Origin: Selaginella tamariscina
Taxonomy: Eukaryota > Streptophyta > Lycopodiopsida > Selaginellales > Selaginellaceae
Direction: 5' to 3'
Assembly: GCA_003024785.1 (NCBI GenBank)
Contig: PUQB01000746.1
Span: forward strand, 1 to 64,000
DNA length: 64,000 bases
The position numbers and the translations under genes were made by a program. This document shows positions 24,863 to 35,706 of this stretch, one piece after another. The notes beneath the pieces are model-generated. The model did no database searches. It worked only from the letters and a program-made list of their open reading frames with translations, and was not told the origin of the DNA. The number at the start of each line of letters is the position of its first letter. The first letter of the stretch is position 1.

Positions 24863-25121
24863 TTTATTAATACATTAATTTTGTAATTATGGTTTTTTTA
24901 TCTTTCTCTCACACACAACTAATTATAATATTTAATTAATTAAAATTTTTATTTATATTTATTTAATTACTTTTATAAATAACTCTCTTATATATCAAAT
25001 ACCCTTGTTTAGATATAAACTTTGCTATAATTTATACTTATGATAATTTATATAGAGTTAAAATTTAATTTATAAGTTAATTTCAAAGATTAGAAAACTC
25101 ATATATATACATAACATATTA

Positions 25122-25240
25122 TGGTGCAAGTTTCAAGGTGTTTACATATTACAAGCCTTTGGTGTATATGTTCACACAAAAAGAGTTAAACTCTCAACAA
25201 GCATGTTGGATGGTCACAATGAGTTAAAGATTATGGCTTT
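25122..25240 (+). mobile_element. Gypsy family C scrap (RNase H part)
   Basis: Matches 32,648-32,760 of the gypsy element at 30,290, including GGTGCAAGTTTCAA and AAAGAGTTAAACTCTCA. A short broken fragment. Confidence 0.6.
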
Positions 25241-26090
25241 CACTGTGAAAGCCACTCAAAGAGTGACTTGGTCATGAATAGAACTTTTTAGTCTAAAAGC
25301 CACAATGAAAAAGTCAATTTTAACAAGGGTACAAAAGTGTTTTCCATAGTCTAAATGAATAATAGAAAGCCTAGGGAGAAGCATGTATAGAAAAGAGTGG
25401 ATTTTTAAATAATGGTTTCAATAGTGAAAACTCTCAAGGCAACTAAGTCACTATTTGAGTGGCTTGCAATGTGACAAGGATGTTAAGTTTTTGAGTGGTT
25501 TCATTGATGTGGCTCAACATGCACAAATTTAGTGGTTATAAGAGTGACTTCTTGGGTCAAATCTAATTAAGTGCTGCTACTTGAAATATTGGAATAAAAC
25601 AACATATATAAACACTAGTTTAACATATGGAAAATTTAAATACGAAATTAAATCATAATCATATATATAAATTGTAATGTCTAATTAGAAGACTAAGTGT
25701 GAATAACCAAATATAAAATATATTTTTTGATAACAAATCATGTACTAAACTCTTCAGTGAGAACAAAAGCTTTTGTATATGCATGTGTGTGGTACATTTT
25801 GTATTACATACTTGTAGGCATTGAATAATTGTTACAATTGCTTTATTGAATCTAACAAATTACTTGCATTGCTCCCTTGGAGCCTCTGTAGCCTCCTACA
25901 CAATCGGAGATGGCACAATCTAGCTCCATGTCGCCATTTTCTAATCTATATCCCTATCCTTTCCAAATACAATATACAATATCAAATAGCCTATGTACAA
26001 AGGAGAGAGCAAGGCTCTAAATCGAACAATCCAAAATGGGTAGATTGTTAAAGTAGTACTTAGGCATCATAGAATTTTTAAGTTTACACG
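25241..26090. other. No gene recognised
   Basis: Sequence with repeated AGTGACTT/AAAGCCAC words (25,230-25,550) but no protein or RNA signature. The frame at 25,821-26,051 shows no motif. Confidence 0.4.
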
Positions 26091-27527
26091 TGTTTCATTA
26101 GGAAAGTATAACGGGAAAAATACCAAAAACAATATATATGGTAAAAAATACAATAGTTAGAGAAAAACATAGAATTACAGGTCAACCATAATATGAGGAT
26201 GATTCAGGTATTAGCGAAATACAGCAGTTCTAGAGAGAAACGGAATATGGAAGTCCCAGAAAGAAATGGAATACGGCAGTTCCAGAAAGAACCAAAATAC
26301 GACAATTCCAGAGAGAACCGGAATACGGTAGTTCTAGATATTAACATATTACGTCCAAGGGAGCAGTTATTATAACGACATTAGGAAAGTTATACAACCA
26401 ACTGAATAAGATTCAAAGGAAGTTATGATAATTGAATGTACTGGATTGGAAGTGTGGGTATAAATAGATGAAGTTAGGAGTAAGAAAGCATCCCGGGGTA
26501 TACTGAATATTGTACTATGTTTTGACAATATATACTCTCCTCTTACTCTCACTCTTCGGTATCTTACTTGATTCTTTTATTTCTACTTCTCATTTCTACT
26601 GTGTTCGGGATCCGCAGTACTACTTGCTATATCTATTCTCTTCTTACTTTCTCTACAGTGTCTTACTTGATTCCTTGATTTCTACTTCTCATTTCTACTG
26701 CGTTGAGATCTGCAGTACTACTTGCTATTTCTTTTCTCTTCTCACTCCCATTTGACCATCTGAGGATTGGTTTCTAGTCTTGTGTCGGTCTTTCATATTT
26801 CTGTATACCCCTTGTTGTGGGTCTGTCTGTCTGTCTGATACCCTTATTACAGGTTTGTTTGTGAGTTTGTCACCCTTATTACGGGTTTGTTTGTGAGTTT
26901 GTCACCCTTATTATAGGTTTGTCTGTGAGTTTGTCACCCTTATTACGGGTTTGTCTGTGAGTTTGTCACCCTTATTACGGGTATGTTTGTGAGTCTGTCA
27001 CCCTTATTATGGGTCTGTCTATGTCTGTCACCCTTATTATAGGTTTGTTTGTGAGTCTGTCACCCTTATTATAGGTTTGTTTGTGAGTTGTCACCCTTAT
27101 TACGCGTTTGTTTGTGAGTCTGTCACCCTTATTACGGGTTTGTTTGTGTATTTGTCACCCTTATTACGGGTTTGTTTGTGAGTCTATCACCCTTATTACA
27201 GGTCTATTTGTGAGTCTGTCACCCTTATCGGGTCTGTCTGTCTATCTGTCACCCTTATTACGGGTTTGTTTATATGTTATAACCTTATTACGGATATGTG
27301 TTACTGCTATACCCATGTTACGTGTTATCTTAGTCTTTTCCTTTTATTTTTACTGTGATGGGATTTGTAGTTCTACCTGCTATATACCTTGCCATCCTTA
27401 CCCTTTCCTTCTGAAGTCTGATATATACTCTATATATGTTCTTTTATATTCCCATAGACTCTTAATACGGGTTTGTCGGTGGCGACCACTGCTTCGATTT
27501 AGATTGTAGGATTTTCTATGTTCAACA
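26091..27527 (+). repeat. LTR related to gypsy family A, minisatellite-bearing
   Basis: Starts TGTTTCATTAGGAAAGT and continues with CCAAAAACAATATAT, aligning with the family A LTR start (minus strand at 5,942). It ends ATGTTCAACA (27,518-27,527), like the family A LTR end CTCAACA. The flanks ACACG and AGATC do not match, so no target duplication is seen. It contains AGTTCCAGA-type repeats (26,220-26,340), duplicated TTTCTACTTCTCATTTCTAC segments (26,580-26,700) and a long minisatellite. Confidence 0.45.
26830..27280 (+). repeat. Minisatellite, ~31-33 bp unit, about 14 copies
   Basis: The unit reads like GTCACCCTTATTACGGGTTT followed by GTTTGTGAGTTT. Copies differ by point changes and small length changes. 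The frame at 27,108-27,509 is a reading of this repeat. Confidence 0.85.
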
Positions 27528-27779
27528 AGATCAAAAGTCAAAATCTAATAAATTCAAAATAACCCTATTGAATATTACTCTTAACATTTAATGAGAAAAT
27601 AAATTATTAATTATAAAGTATATATTATATAAATTCCAAATGTGTTTTATAAAACAAATTAAAAATATAAATTAGATAGAATTTGATATATAAGAATTTG
27701 AAAGCACAGGGCAAAATCCAGTAGGACCCACCATGAACCACCATCATAGAGTTAGCAAAGCATATCTAGCGACATGCTA

Positions 27780-28095
27780 AACTACTCGCAGCAAGGGAGC
27801 AAGAGTTACAGCACTTGCACAAGCAAATCCGAGAGTTGGAGGCCCAGTTGGAAAAACTCAAGAGCAGCAGAAGGCAGGGTTTGAGGTGGAGCTACGAAGG
27901 GATACTAAGCTACGGGATGCGGCGATCGCCTCCCTAAAGCTAAAGCTGGCTGCAATAGAGAGCAAAGCCACTACCTATTGCAACCACTATGGCGTGACCT
28001 AGGACGATGGAGCACATGGCCTGAGGACAAGCCAACAACTAAGTTCGAGTATCTGGTTGATGGTGGTTTGACCATCATTAAACCACCAACCGGCA
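27780..28095 (+). other. Coiled-coil coding fragment of unknown origin
   Basis: Two adjacent frames read as heptad-rich helix: AAREQELQHLHKQIRELEAQ (about 27,786-27,845) and then ELRRDTKLRDAAIASLKLKL (about 27,891-27,950). The segment is followed at 28,104 by LTR-like DNA, so a retroelement-encoded protein is the likeliest source. No start codon or complete frame is present. Confidence 0.35.
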
Positions 28096-28103
28096 CGAAT
28101 GAG

Positions 28104-28786
28104 TGATGGGGCCAAAGCCCAAGCAGGGAAGGTATAACATGTACTAACCGATGATGATGACTGTTAGGTAACCCTTAACAAAGACCTAGATCGGATTGTC
28201 TGAATCAACTATCAAGGTATGTGGGACAACACGCGTGAGGGAGACACATAAATGCTATAGGGCATGACTCTATCACATGGTGGTAGACCAATAGGGGAGT
28301 GCACCTAGACCTAGGGTCTAGCCCCAGCCAACCCACTATATAAGCAGGAAGGCTAGTAGTGGGTCGGGGTCCTTCTAGCTCGTCTTCTTCTTTGTATCTT
28401 TTCTGGAGGGGCCATCTTGTATTTGGATAGGCAGTATATATATATATATATATTATATATATATATATATATATAGATAAATAGATTTCTTCTATCTACC
28501 ACGTTTCTTGATTGTTCTCCTCTTGCCTTGCTCCTGATCCAATGGTATCTTTCCAAGGAGGTAGCAGCATTGTGCTTAGGGAAACCCCTACGCATCTGTA
28601 CAAGGGCCCTTGTGGTGTCCAGGTAGAGGCCATCACCATACATTCCAGCATCTCTTAAGGTAAAGGCCGACTCACTGGCACAGACCCCTAGGATTGGGCG
28701 TTGGCAACAACGTCCTAGCAACCACTGAGGCTACAAAAGTCAACCCACATCTGGCTTGTAGAGTCCCTAACGGCCAGGTGGTCCCT
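28104..28786 (+). repeat. LTR-like segment with TATA box
   Basis: Begins TGATGGGGCCAAAGCC and has a good TATA box (TATATAAG, 28,338-28,346). It includes a (TA)n microsatellite at 28,434-28,475 and, at 28,540, CCAATGGTATCTTTCC, which weakly resembles an initiator-Met primer site. The 3' boundary is unclear. The minus-strand frame 28,353-28,721 is not supported as a gene. Confidence 0.3.
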
Positions 28787-29193
28787 CACTACAAGCCCAA
28801 ATTTTAGAAGAAACAAGAAAGCTACAATTTAGCACAATTGAGGACCAACTAGCCATATTGATTGAACATCATTGAAGTTTGCATAAAATGAAGCATCTAC
28901 GTCCTTATTGTGAAGTAAGCTCGCAACATCCAGCAACATGCTTTGCAAATTTGCAACACTTCCTGAGGAACCAACCTGAACAATACTAGAATCAAGCAAT
29001 CTTTCTTGATTCTAGTACTGTTCAAGTAGACCCGCCATAAATAACTTACAATCTAGATATTTATCAAAAGCTTATTTCAATCACAAAACACATATCGTCT
29101 CTTGCTTCCTGCACCAACTCTTTCAACATTGATTTTTTCTTTACCACATCCCAGCTTTGTGGCCACTATTCCTTTGTGTGCACAGTGAAGACG

Positions 29194-29319
29194 TCCCCAT
29201 TCCTTTTAAGCCATAAGAGGGTGACTGACTTTGTTTCTTCATCTACTTCCAATATGTCCCCATTCCTTTTAAGCCATAAGAGGGTGACTGACTTTGTTTC
29301 TTCATCTACTTCCAATATG
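29194..29319. repeat. Perfect 63-bp tandem duplication
   Basis: Two adjacent, essentially identical 63-bp units beginning TCCCCATTCCTTTTAAGCC at 29,194 and 29,257. 63 is a multiple of three, so the duplication would not disturb a frame. It lies within the CACTA-like remnant. Confidence 0.85.
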
Positions 29320-29374
29320 TCTTCAAACCATGGCTATGTAGTGGGTGAATGAACCTCCACGACATCATTAAGTA

Positions 29375-30120
29375 CTAGATAGTAAGGGACAATTCTGCGG
29401 TTGGATCTCTAAATAGTCTATCTGGAAATGTGAATGTCCTAGTTTCAAGAGCAATTTTATTCTTGTCATCACGGAACATAACCATACAAATTTCACTCTT
29501 AATTGAAGCCACCAATTGAATGATGTCACGATCAAGTGGCTCCATTTGTGGTGTGATAATCATCATCCTAGTAAACTTGTTAGTCTTAGGACTATCAGCA
29601 TGTGGCCTAGTGTGTAGAAGCTTGGTCTGTAACATTAAGTAGCAAAGAGCACCTTAGACCTGGCATCAGTCTCAACCGCAAATGCATAATAAACCAGTCA
29701 TACAAGCTGTCTGGATTGTCGACCACCAAATTATTTAATGTTCTGTAGACTGCTCCATTTATGAAGACTTGCTTGTATTCATGAACAACTGTATTTTCTT
29801 TTGCAAAGGTAGCCAACCCATTGTTTGGCATGAAGAGAGCTCTATTGCTGATATCTTACGTACCATTGCTCTACCTATAAACAATACCTTCAAGTGTTGT
29901 TCTACACTTTGCATTCCAAAGAGCTCTTTGCCACCTCTGCTCTGGTAGAAGGCCATCTTTGTCTTCAAACTTCACCCACATTATTCTAACATATATAGCT
30001 CTGGTTACAGGTCGCCCAAAGATTAATTCCATCTCCCAAAAATTTGTGAACCTCCTATTAAGGGAAGAAAACAGTCTCTCAAAGGTATAACACCAAAGCA
30101 CATCGTGAGACCAAACCTGA
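29375..30120 (-). pseudogene. Tnp2-like transposase, C-terminal fragments
   Basis: Read on the minus strand from about 30,120: CYTFERLFSSLNRRFTN followed by ELIFGRPVTRAIYVR, recalling the FERLNG-type helix near the end of Tnp2-like transposases. Further fragments (29,831-29,607 and 29,635-29,375) carry conserved-looking residues but are in different frames. This is the last coding part before the element end at 28,787. Confidence 0.4.
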
Positions 30121-30289
30121 CAATATCATCAATGCAATGACCCACTCCCATCATATGCTCGAGGATAGATTGATTTTCACCAAACTACTCAACACTACGA
30201 ACATGCCATGCAGTTAGTAGTTCCCAAAGCTTTGCCAACATATCATGTGTTCACCCATCTGTTCTGCTTAGATCATACAACACCCTTGT

Positions 30290-30499
30290 TGTTACGACCC
30301 ATATAACAAATCGAAGAATATTCCCTAGAAAGGTATAAGCTAGAATATTCCTAAAGAGCTATACTTAGATCTTAAGAGAATTAAGGGCACCCTAATATGG
30401 GAAGCCTTTGGAGAGCAGCGTGTGAAGACTAGAGACAGCTCGGGGGAGGTCGGGGTGATTTTGTGAGGGTCTCTAGTTTGTACATAGTGGTGCCTAACA
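30290..30499 (+). repeat. 5' LTR of gypsy family C
   Basis: 210 bp, TGTTACGACCC ... GGTGCCTAACA, followed directly by the primer-binding site. Confidence 0.9.
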
Positions 30500-30871
30500 A
30501 TTGGTATCGGAGCAAGGTTTGAGATGAGTGCCTGGTGGGAAGGAGAGGATAATACCACCTGTGTGGAGATGTTGGACACTGAAAGGCAAATTGTCCAAGG
30601 GTTTCATTGGTGGCAAGGACAAGTAGATACCTAAGAAGCTTCAGGAGATGGAGCGTGGAGAAGAGCACAAAGGAGACTTCTCTAAACCACAAGGTAAATT
30701 TTATTTGTTCTTGCTCAATAGGTTAACTACATGGCACAAGAGGAGCCACACACACGTGCTATTGTGGTGGAGGGACGACTTGGTGAGCGTCCAGTGCGAG
30801 TCCTTGTGGATAGCATGAGTAGCAATAACTTTGTGTCAACAAAGTTAGTGGAGGAGTGCATCTTGCCCACG

Positions 30872-31420
30872 AAGACTGTGCCTCAATATGAATTTGAAGG
30901 CTCAACTATCACACAGAGCTACAGTGCTTGTGTGGAGGAGTTATAGCTGGAGGTTGGCAAAACCCAGCTGGTGGAGCTGCACGAAGAGCCTCAATACGGG
31001 ATTGAGGGCTCAACTATCACACAGAGCTACAGTGCTTGTGTGGAGGAGTTATAGTTGGAGGTTAGCAAAACTCAGCTGGTGGAGTTGCACGAAGACTGTG
31101 CCTCAATACGAGATTGAGGGCTCAGCTATCACACAGAGCTACAGTGCTTGTGTAGGAGTTACAGCTGTAGGTTGGCAAAACCCAACTGGTGGAGCTACAC
31201 GAAGACTGTGCCTCAATACAAGATTGAGGGCTCAGCTATCACACAGAGCTACAGTGCTTGTGTGGAGGAGTTACAACTGTAGGTTAGCAAAACCCAGCTG
31301 GTGGAGCTGAACAAAGACTGTGCCTCAATACGAGATTGAGGGCTTAGTTGTCACACAGAGCTAAATTGCTTGTGTGGAGGAGTTACAGCTACAGGTTGAC
31401 AAAATCCAGCTGGTGGAGAC
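30872..31420 (+). repeat. Five in-frame ~111-bp tandem repeats
   Basis: Units start at about 30,872, 30,983, 31,092, 31,202 and 31,313, marked by GACTGTGCCTCAATACGAG and AGAGCTACAGTGCTTGTGTG. 111 bp equals 37 codons. They lie between the protease and reverse transcriptase parts of the gypsy element. Confidence 0.9.
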
Positions 31421-33853
31421 TTTCTTTCTTGCAAAGCTAGTGCGTGTGGATCCTAAGATCTAGTGGAGCACCAAGCACATGAAGCTTGAGTATAGTGAAG
31501 TGAAAGACACTTGGTTTGGAACAAAGCTTGAGTCTCCAAACAAGTTCTTTTACTGTCACCTTGAGCAAAGCTATTGTGCGAGGAGTTTGCTGACGTCTTC
31601 CCTCCTGAGCTACCTCATGGCTACCACATGCAAGAGGTGTGGAGCTAGAATAGGGTACGAAAGCCATTTACCATAAGCCATTCCGACTGAGCCATGCTAA
31701 GGAGCAAGAGGTTAAGAGACAAGTGATGGAGCTATTGGAATATGGCTTCATACAACTGAGCAAGTCTCCATTTGGTGCACCAGTATTGCTTGTCAGGAAG
31801 AAAAATGGCACCATGAGGATGTGCATAGACTACAGAGCTCTCAACAAGCAAACAGTGAAGGACAATGCCCATGCCATGTGTGGATACTATCATGGATCAT
31901 CTCGGTGGAGCCAGAGTGTTCACCAAGATAGTTGGGCATTTCGAGTTCACTGTTATGCCATTCGGCTTAACAAATGCCCCAGTCACATTCACTCGGTTGA
32001 CGACTGAGGTGTTTGGTGACTACTTGCACGACTTTGTGGAGATCTTCCTCAACGATATTCTTATTTACAGTAAGAATATGAAGGAGCATGTGCAGCATTT
32101 GCGAAGAGTTCTTCAGTTGTTGAGGGAGAACAAGCTCTATGCAAAGAAGAGCAAATGTGCATTTGCTCAGTGCAAAGTGGAGTATTTGGGTCACATTGTG
32201 ACGCCAAGTGGAGTGAAGACTGATCCACAGAAGGTGGCAGTGGTGGAGCAATGGCCAGTTCCTAGCAATGCAGAAGAGTTACGGAGTTTCTTGGGCATGG
32301 CTGGTTATTACCGGCGGTATGTCAAGGATTATGCCAAGAAAGCTTCTCCGTTAACTAGGTTGCTGAGGAAGGACGTTCCCTTTGCATGAAGTGCTTCAGA
32401 GAAGAGCAGTTTCCAAGCTTTGAAACAAGCTTTGGTACGTGCACAGTTTTATGTATTGCAGATCCCTCTAAGCCTTATGAGGTATCGTGTGATGCAAGTG
32501 GAGTGGCCATTGGAGTTGTACTTATGCAAGAGGGAAGGCCTATTGCTTATAAGAGTCGTACTTGAATCCTGCAGAGCAACAATACTCAACGTATGAGCAA
32601 GAACTACTGGCTATTGTTAATGCATTATGAGTTTGGAGGCACTATCTTTATGGTGCAAGTTTCAAAGTGTTTACAGATCACAAGACTTTGGTGTATCTGT
32701 TCAAACAGAAAGAGTTAAACTCTCAGCAAGCTCGCTGGATGGTTAAGCTCATGGAGTTTGGCAAATTTCCTATTGAGCATTGCGTGGGAAAGGCTAACGT
32801 GGTGGTATATGCTTTGTCACGCGTTAGGAGAGCCACAGTGGTTAGAGAATTCCAAACACGCTTATGTAATGCATTAACAAGGACGGTCAGTGAGTTTAGC
32901 CAGGTAGTTCAACATGCTCAAGCACAAGACGCTGAGGTGCAAGCTCAGAGGACAGCTAGAGCCACCATTCTCATTTTAGGATGGAGTTTTGTACTACAAT
33001 GGCCGTGTGTATCTTCCTCGTGTGGACCATTTGATCAACCAGGTACTATATTTCCATCATGATCACCCGGAGGCTGGTCATTTTGGGGGAGGAAAACGTA
33101 TGAGTTGATCAAGAGAAGGTTCTATTGGAGGAATATGAAAGCTAATATCATAGAGTACTGCAGGACTTGTGACAAGTGTCAGCAAGTAAAGGTGCCCAGG
33201 GAAAAACCAAGTGGGCTATTAGTACCATTGCCTATTCCAGACAGGCGATGGGGCAGTATCTCTATGGACTTTGTCACCCATTTGCCAAGGACACAGTGGC
33301 ATTGGAATGAGTCCATATTATGCTATGTTTGGACGGCATTCCAAGACAGCTTTTGAGCTGGGTTTAGCAAGTAAGAAAGCTCAAGGCAACATGGATGAGG
33401 AAGCTAAAGATCTGAGTGTTGAGCTTAGAAACATTCAGAGTTTGTGCAAGAAGAACTTACAAGTAGCTCAAGCCGAGCTATCAAGTTTGTTAATGAGCAC
33501 AGAAGCTTCCAAGAGTTCCAGGTGGGAGATTATGTATATCTTGAGTGGTATTTGCCACACATGTAAGGCGGAACATTATTGTGGCCTTACGGAAGGGACA
33601 CAATGATAAGTTGTCTCCTAGGTACTCAGGTCCTTATGAGATTCTGGAGCGTATCGATAAGGTGACATATCGACTACGGCTGCCAGAAGGAGTGAGGGTG
33701 CACCCAGTGTTTCATGTTAGCCAGTTAAAGAGAGTACTCACAAGGAACGAGTCCCGGGTAGATTCTTTGTGGATGTACAAGGCTAATGATACAGGACCAG
33801 TTGAGTAAGTTATACTGCCCTTGAGGACAAGGACTTGCTAATGGGGGGAGGAT

Positions 33854-34053
33854 TGTTACGACCCGTATAACGAATCAAAGAATATTCCCCTATAAGCTAG
33901 AATATTCCTAAAGAGCTATACCTAGATCTAAGAGAATTAAGGGCACCCTAATATGGGAAGCCTTTTGGAGAGCAGCGTGTGAGACTAGAGACAGCTCGGG
34001 GGAGGTCGGGTGGTTTTGTGAGGGTCTCTAGTTTGTACTAGTGGTGCCTAACA
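33854..34053 (+). repeat. 3' LTR of gypsy family C
   Basis: 200 bp, TGTTACGACCC ... GGTGCCTAACA, preceded by a polypurine tract ATGGGGGGAGGA and followed by the duplicated CTTGT. Confidence 0.9.
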
Positions 34054-34258
34054 CTTGTAATGTCTGTGACCAGTTGACATATATCCATCACGTTTTCTAG
34101 TATCAACCCTGCATGGATATAATTTGAATACCATTGCACTACACTTTGATGCTCATTTGCAGCCATGAAGCCAAACTGTTTGAATGGATTGTTAGATTTC
34201 CTGCCACTCTTCATGATTGGAGACCTCTACCCAATGATGTCTTGCATCTTGTCCCATC

Positions 34259-34543
34259 CTATATCTTTGTCCTTTTGTGCCTCAATGCCAAAAGTAGCCT
34301 GATTGACCTTTTACAAGCTCCAAGCGCCCATGCATGCATCACATCTATGATGCAGTTGTATATTATGTCGAATTCATGTTCATCATAAAGTTTCAGAAGC
34401 TTAGAAGAGCCTCTTAGCCAAAACAATTTTTGTTTGGCCTTCTCCAAATTTGTCAATAGTTCATCCATATTTCTAGCTTGATCTGCAAAATGTGCCTTCT
34501 TCCTAACTTCAACAAACTTAGATTTAGAGTTGGATGTGTCCAC
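34259..34543 (-). pseudogene. Tnp2-like transposase, middle fragment
   Basis: A 94-codon minus-strand stretch with FDIIYNCIIDVMHAWALGAC, which recalls the D-x-MH-x-L-x-LG-x-x-K motif of Tnp2/CACTA transposases (one of the catalytic-domain signatures). The first residues KVDTSNSKSKF follow an acceptor-like TGTAG near 34,575, so an intron may precede it. Upstream minus-strand DNA (34,600-35,490) carries further degraded pieces of the same gene, cut by the copia insertion at 35,496. Confidence 0.45.
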
Positions 34544-35495
34544 TTTGTAGCAGTGACAAGGCTGATGTCCTCCTACATTTTTTTAACAAATTAAATGTAA
34601 AATTAGCAACATTTATCATATAAAAGACAGTGAACCTAAGAAAAGCTACCTCTAGAAGTCTTTGTAATCTCGCATTGTGCAACATGGTCTATAGCCAAGG
34701 CAAAGACAATGCCATGCAAGGAAGGGTTTCAATCTAGAAAATAGTCCTCATGTCCAACAAGGGCCCAGTTCACAAGTACTCGGTTCACAAACACGTCGAG
34801 TAACTCTTGTATGAGCACATCCATGAAAATATCTTGTGCATATACATGCACTTTAATGAACTCCGAAGGAATGAACATAGCAGGAAGAATCATATATGAG
34901 ACTTGTTCACTTTCATTCTTACCTACATTAAGTATGACAATATTGTAAACCTAGATACTCGGTTTTGTGCCGGTGCCATGGAACCCGTCAGTGTATAGAA
35001 GAATGCAAAATTGTGCGGGTCACCCCTCAAAATCTTTGGTTCCCAACTAAACATTGTGTCACATTTGCAGCATCCCATATCGTAAACTCCTTCAACATTA
35101 CTGCTAACCTACAATAACCAGAAACAAAAGCCAATTAAAGTTGCTATGTTACAGAATAGTTGGCATACCATTGAGTGCAAAGCAGAGGCCATGCACGCAT
35201 CAAATGGCTGTAGTGAGTGCATTTAGCTGGAACTATCCAACTCCGATCTAGTCCAAAAAATCTTGGAATCTCCTCCATTTACTACCATGCCAGATTTGAG
35301 AGAGGGGGTTCAACTCATCATGACCAAGCCATGAAGCTCTATCTCACCAGCACTCCATGAAAGCATTGCAAATTGTGCTTGAAGAAGTCATCAATTGTAA
35401 CCTCTCCTTTAGTCGCATGAATAGAAATGGGATAGCTTCAGTCTACTTTTAAAACACGACTCATTGTTTGACCTGTATATTGATTCTGGATTATC

Positions 35496-35706
35496 TGTTG
35501 GGAGCCAGCCTGGAGTCAAGGACAGGTGGCGACGGACGTGTACGCACGGTGATGATACATGTGCACTGAGCGTTACGGTGATGATACATGTGCACTGAGC
35601 GTTACAGTGATGATACATGTGCACTGAGCGTTACGACGTTCAGATACTTTGTATATATATATATATGAGAAAAAATCAATATAAAAATTAGTTAGATAAA
35701 CTCTCA
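35496..35706 (+). repeat. 5' LTR of the copia element
   Basis: 211 bp. It contains three tandem ~28-bp units around GTGATGATACATGTGCACTG (35,549-35,633) and a (TA)n run near 35,651. The TATATATA run may double as the TATA box. Confidence 0.95.

Larger units (their letters stand above)
30290..34053 (+). mobile_element. Ty3/gypsy element, family C, with both LTRs
   Basis: Flanked by CTTGT on both sides (30,285-30,289 and 34,054-34,058). LTRs of 210 and 200 bp begin TGTTACGACCC and end GCCTAACA. A primer site TTGGTATCGGAGC (initiator Met type) follows the 5' LTR, and GGGGGGAGG precedes the 3' LTR. Parts seen: protease-like region (about 30,760-30,870), a repeated spacer (30,872-31,420), reverse transcriptase (about 31,700-32,200, including [13 protein letters not shown]), RNase H (about 32,660-32,810, VFTDHKTLVYLF), integrase zinc finger (CRTCDKCQQVK, about 33,160) and the integrase tail ([14 protein letters not shown], about 33,700). 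LTRs differ at roughly six substitutions plus indels, so it is moderately old. It is broken, with several interruptions, and shorter than a complete gypsy. Confidence 0.9.

Noticed and set aside
27108-27509. 133-codon frame that looks like a membrane protein
   Set aside because: Mostly a reading of the minisatellite unit.
30500-30515. tRNA gene remnant at TTGGTATCGGAGC (also 35,707)
   Set aside because: These are primer-binding sites directly after LTRs, complementary to an initiator tRNA; no tRNA fold.
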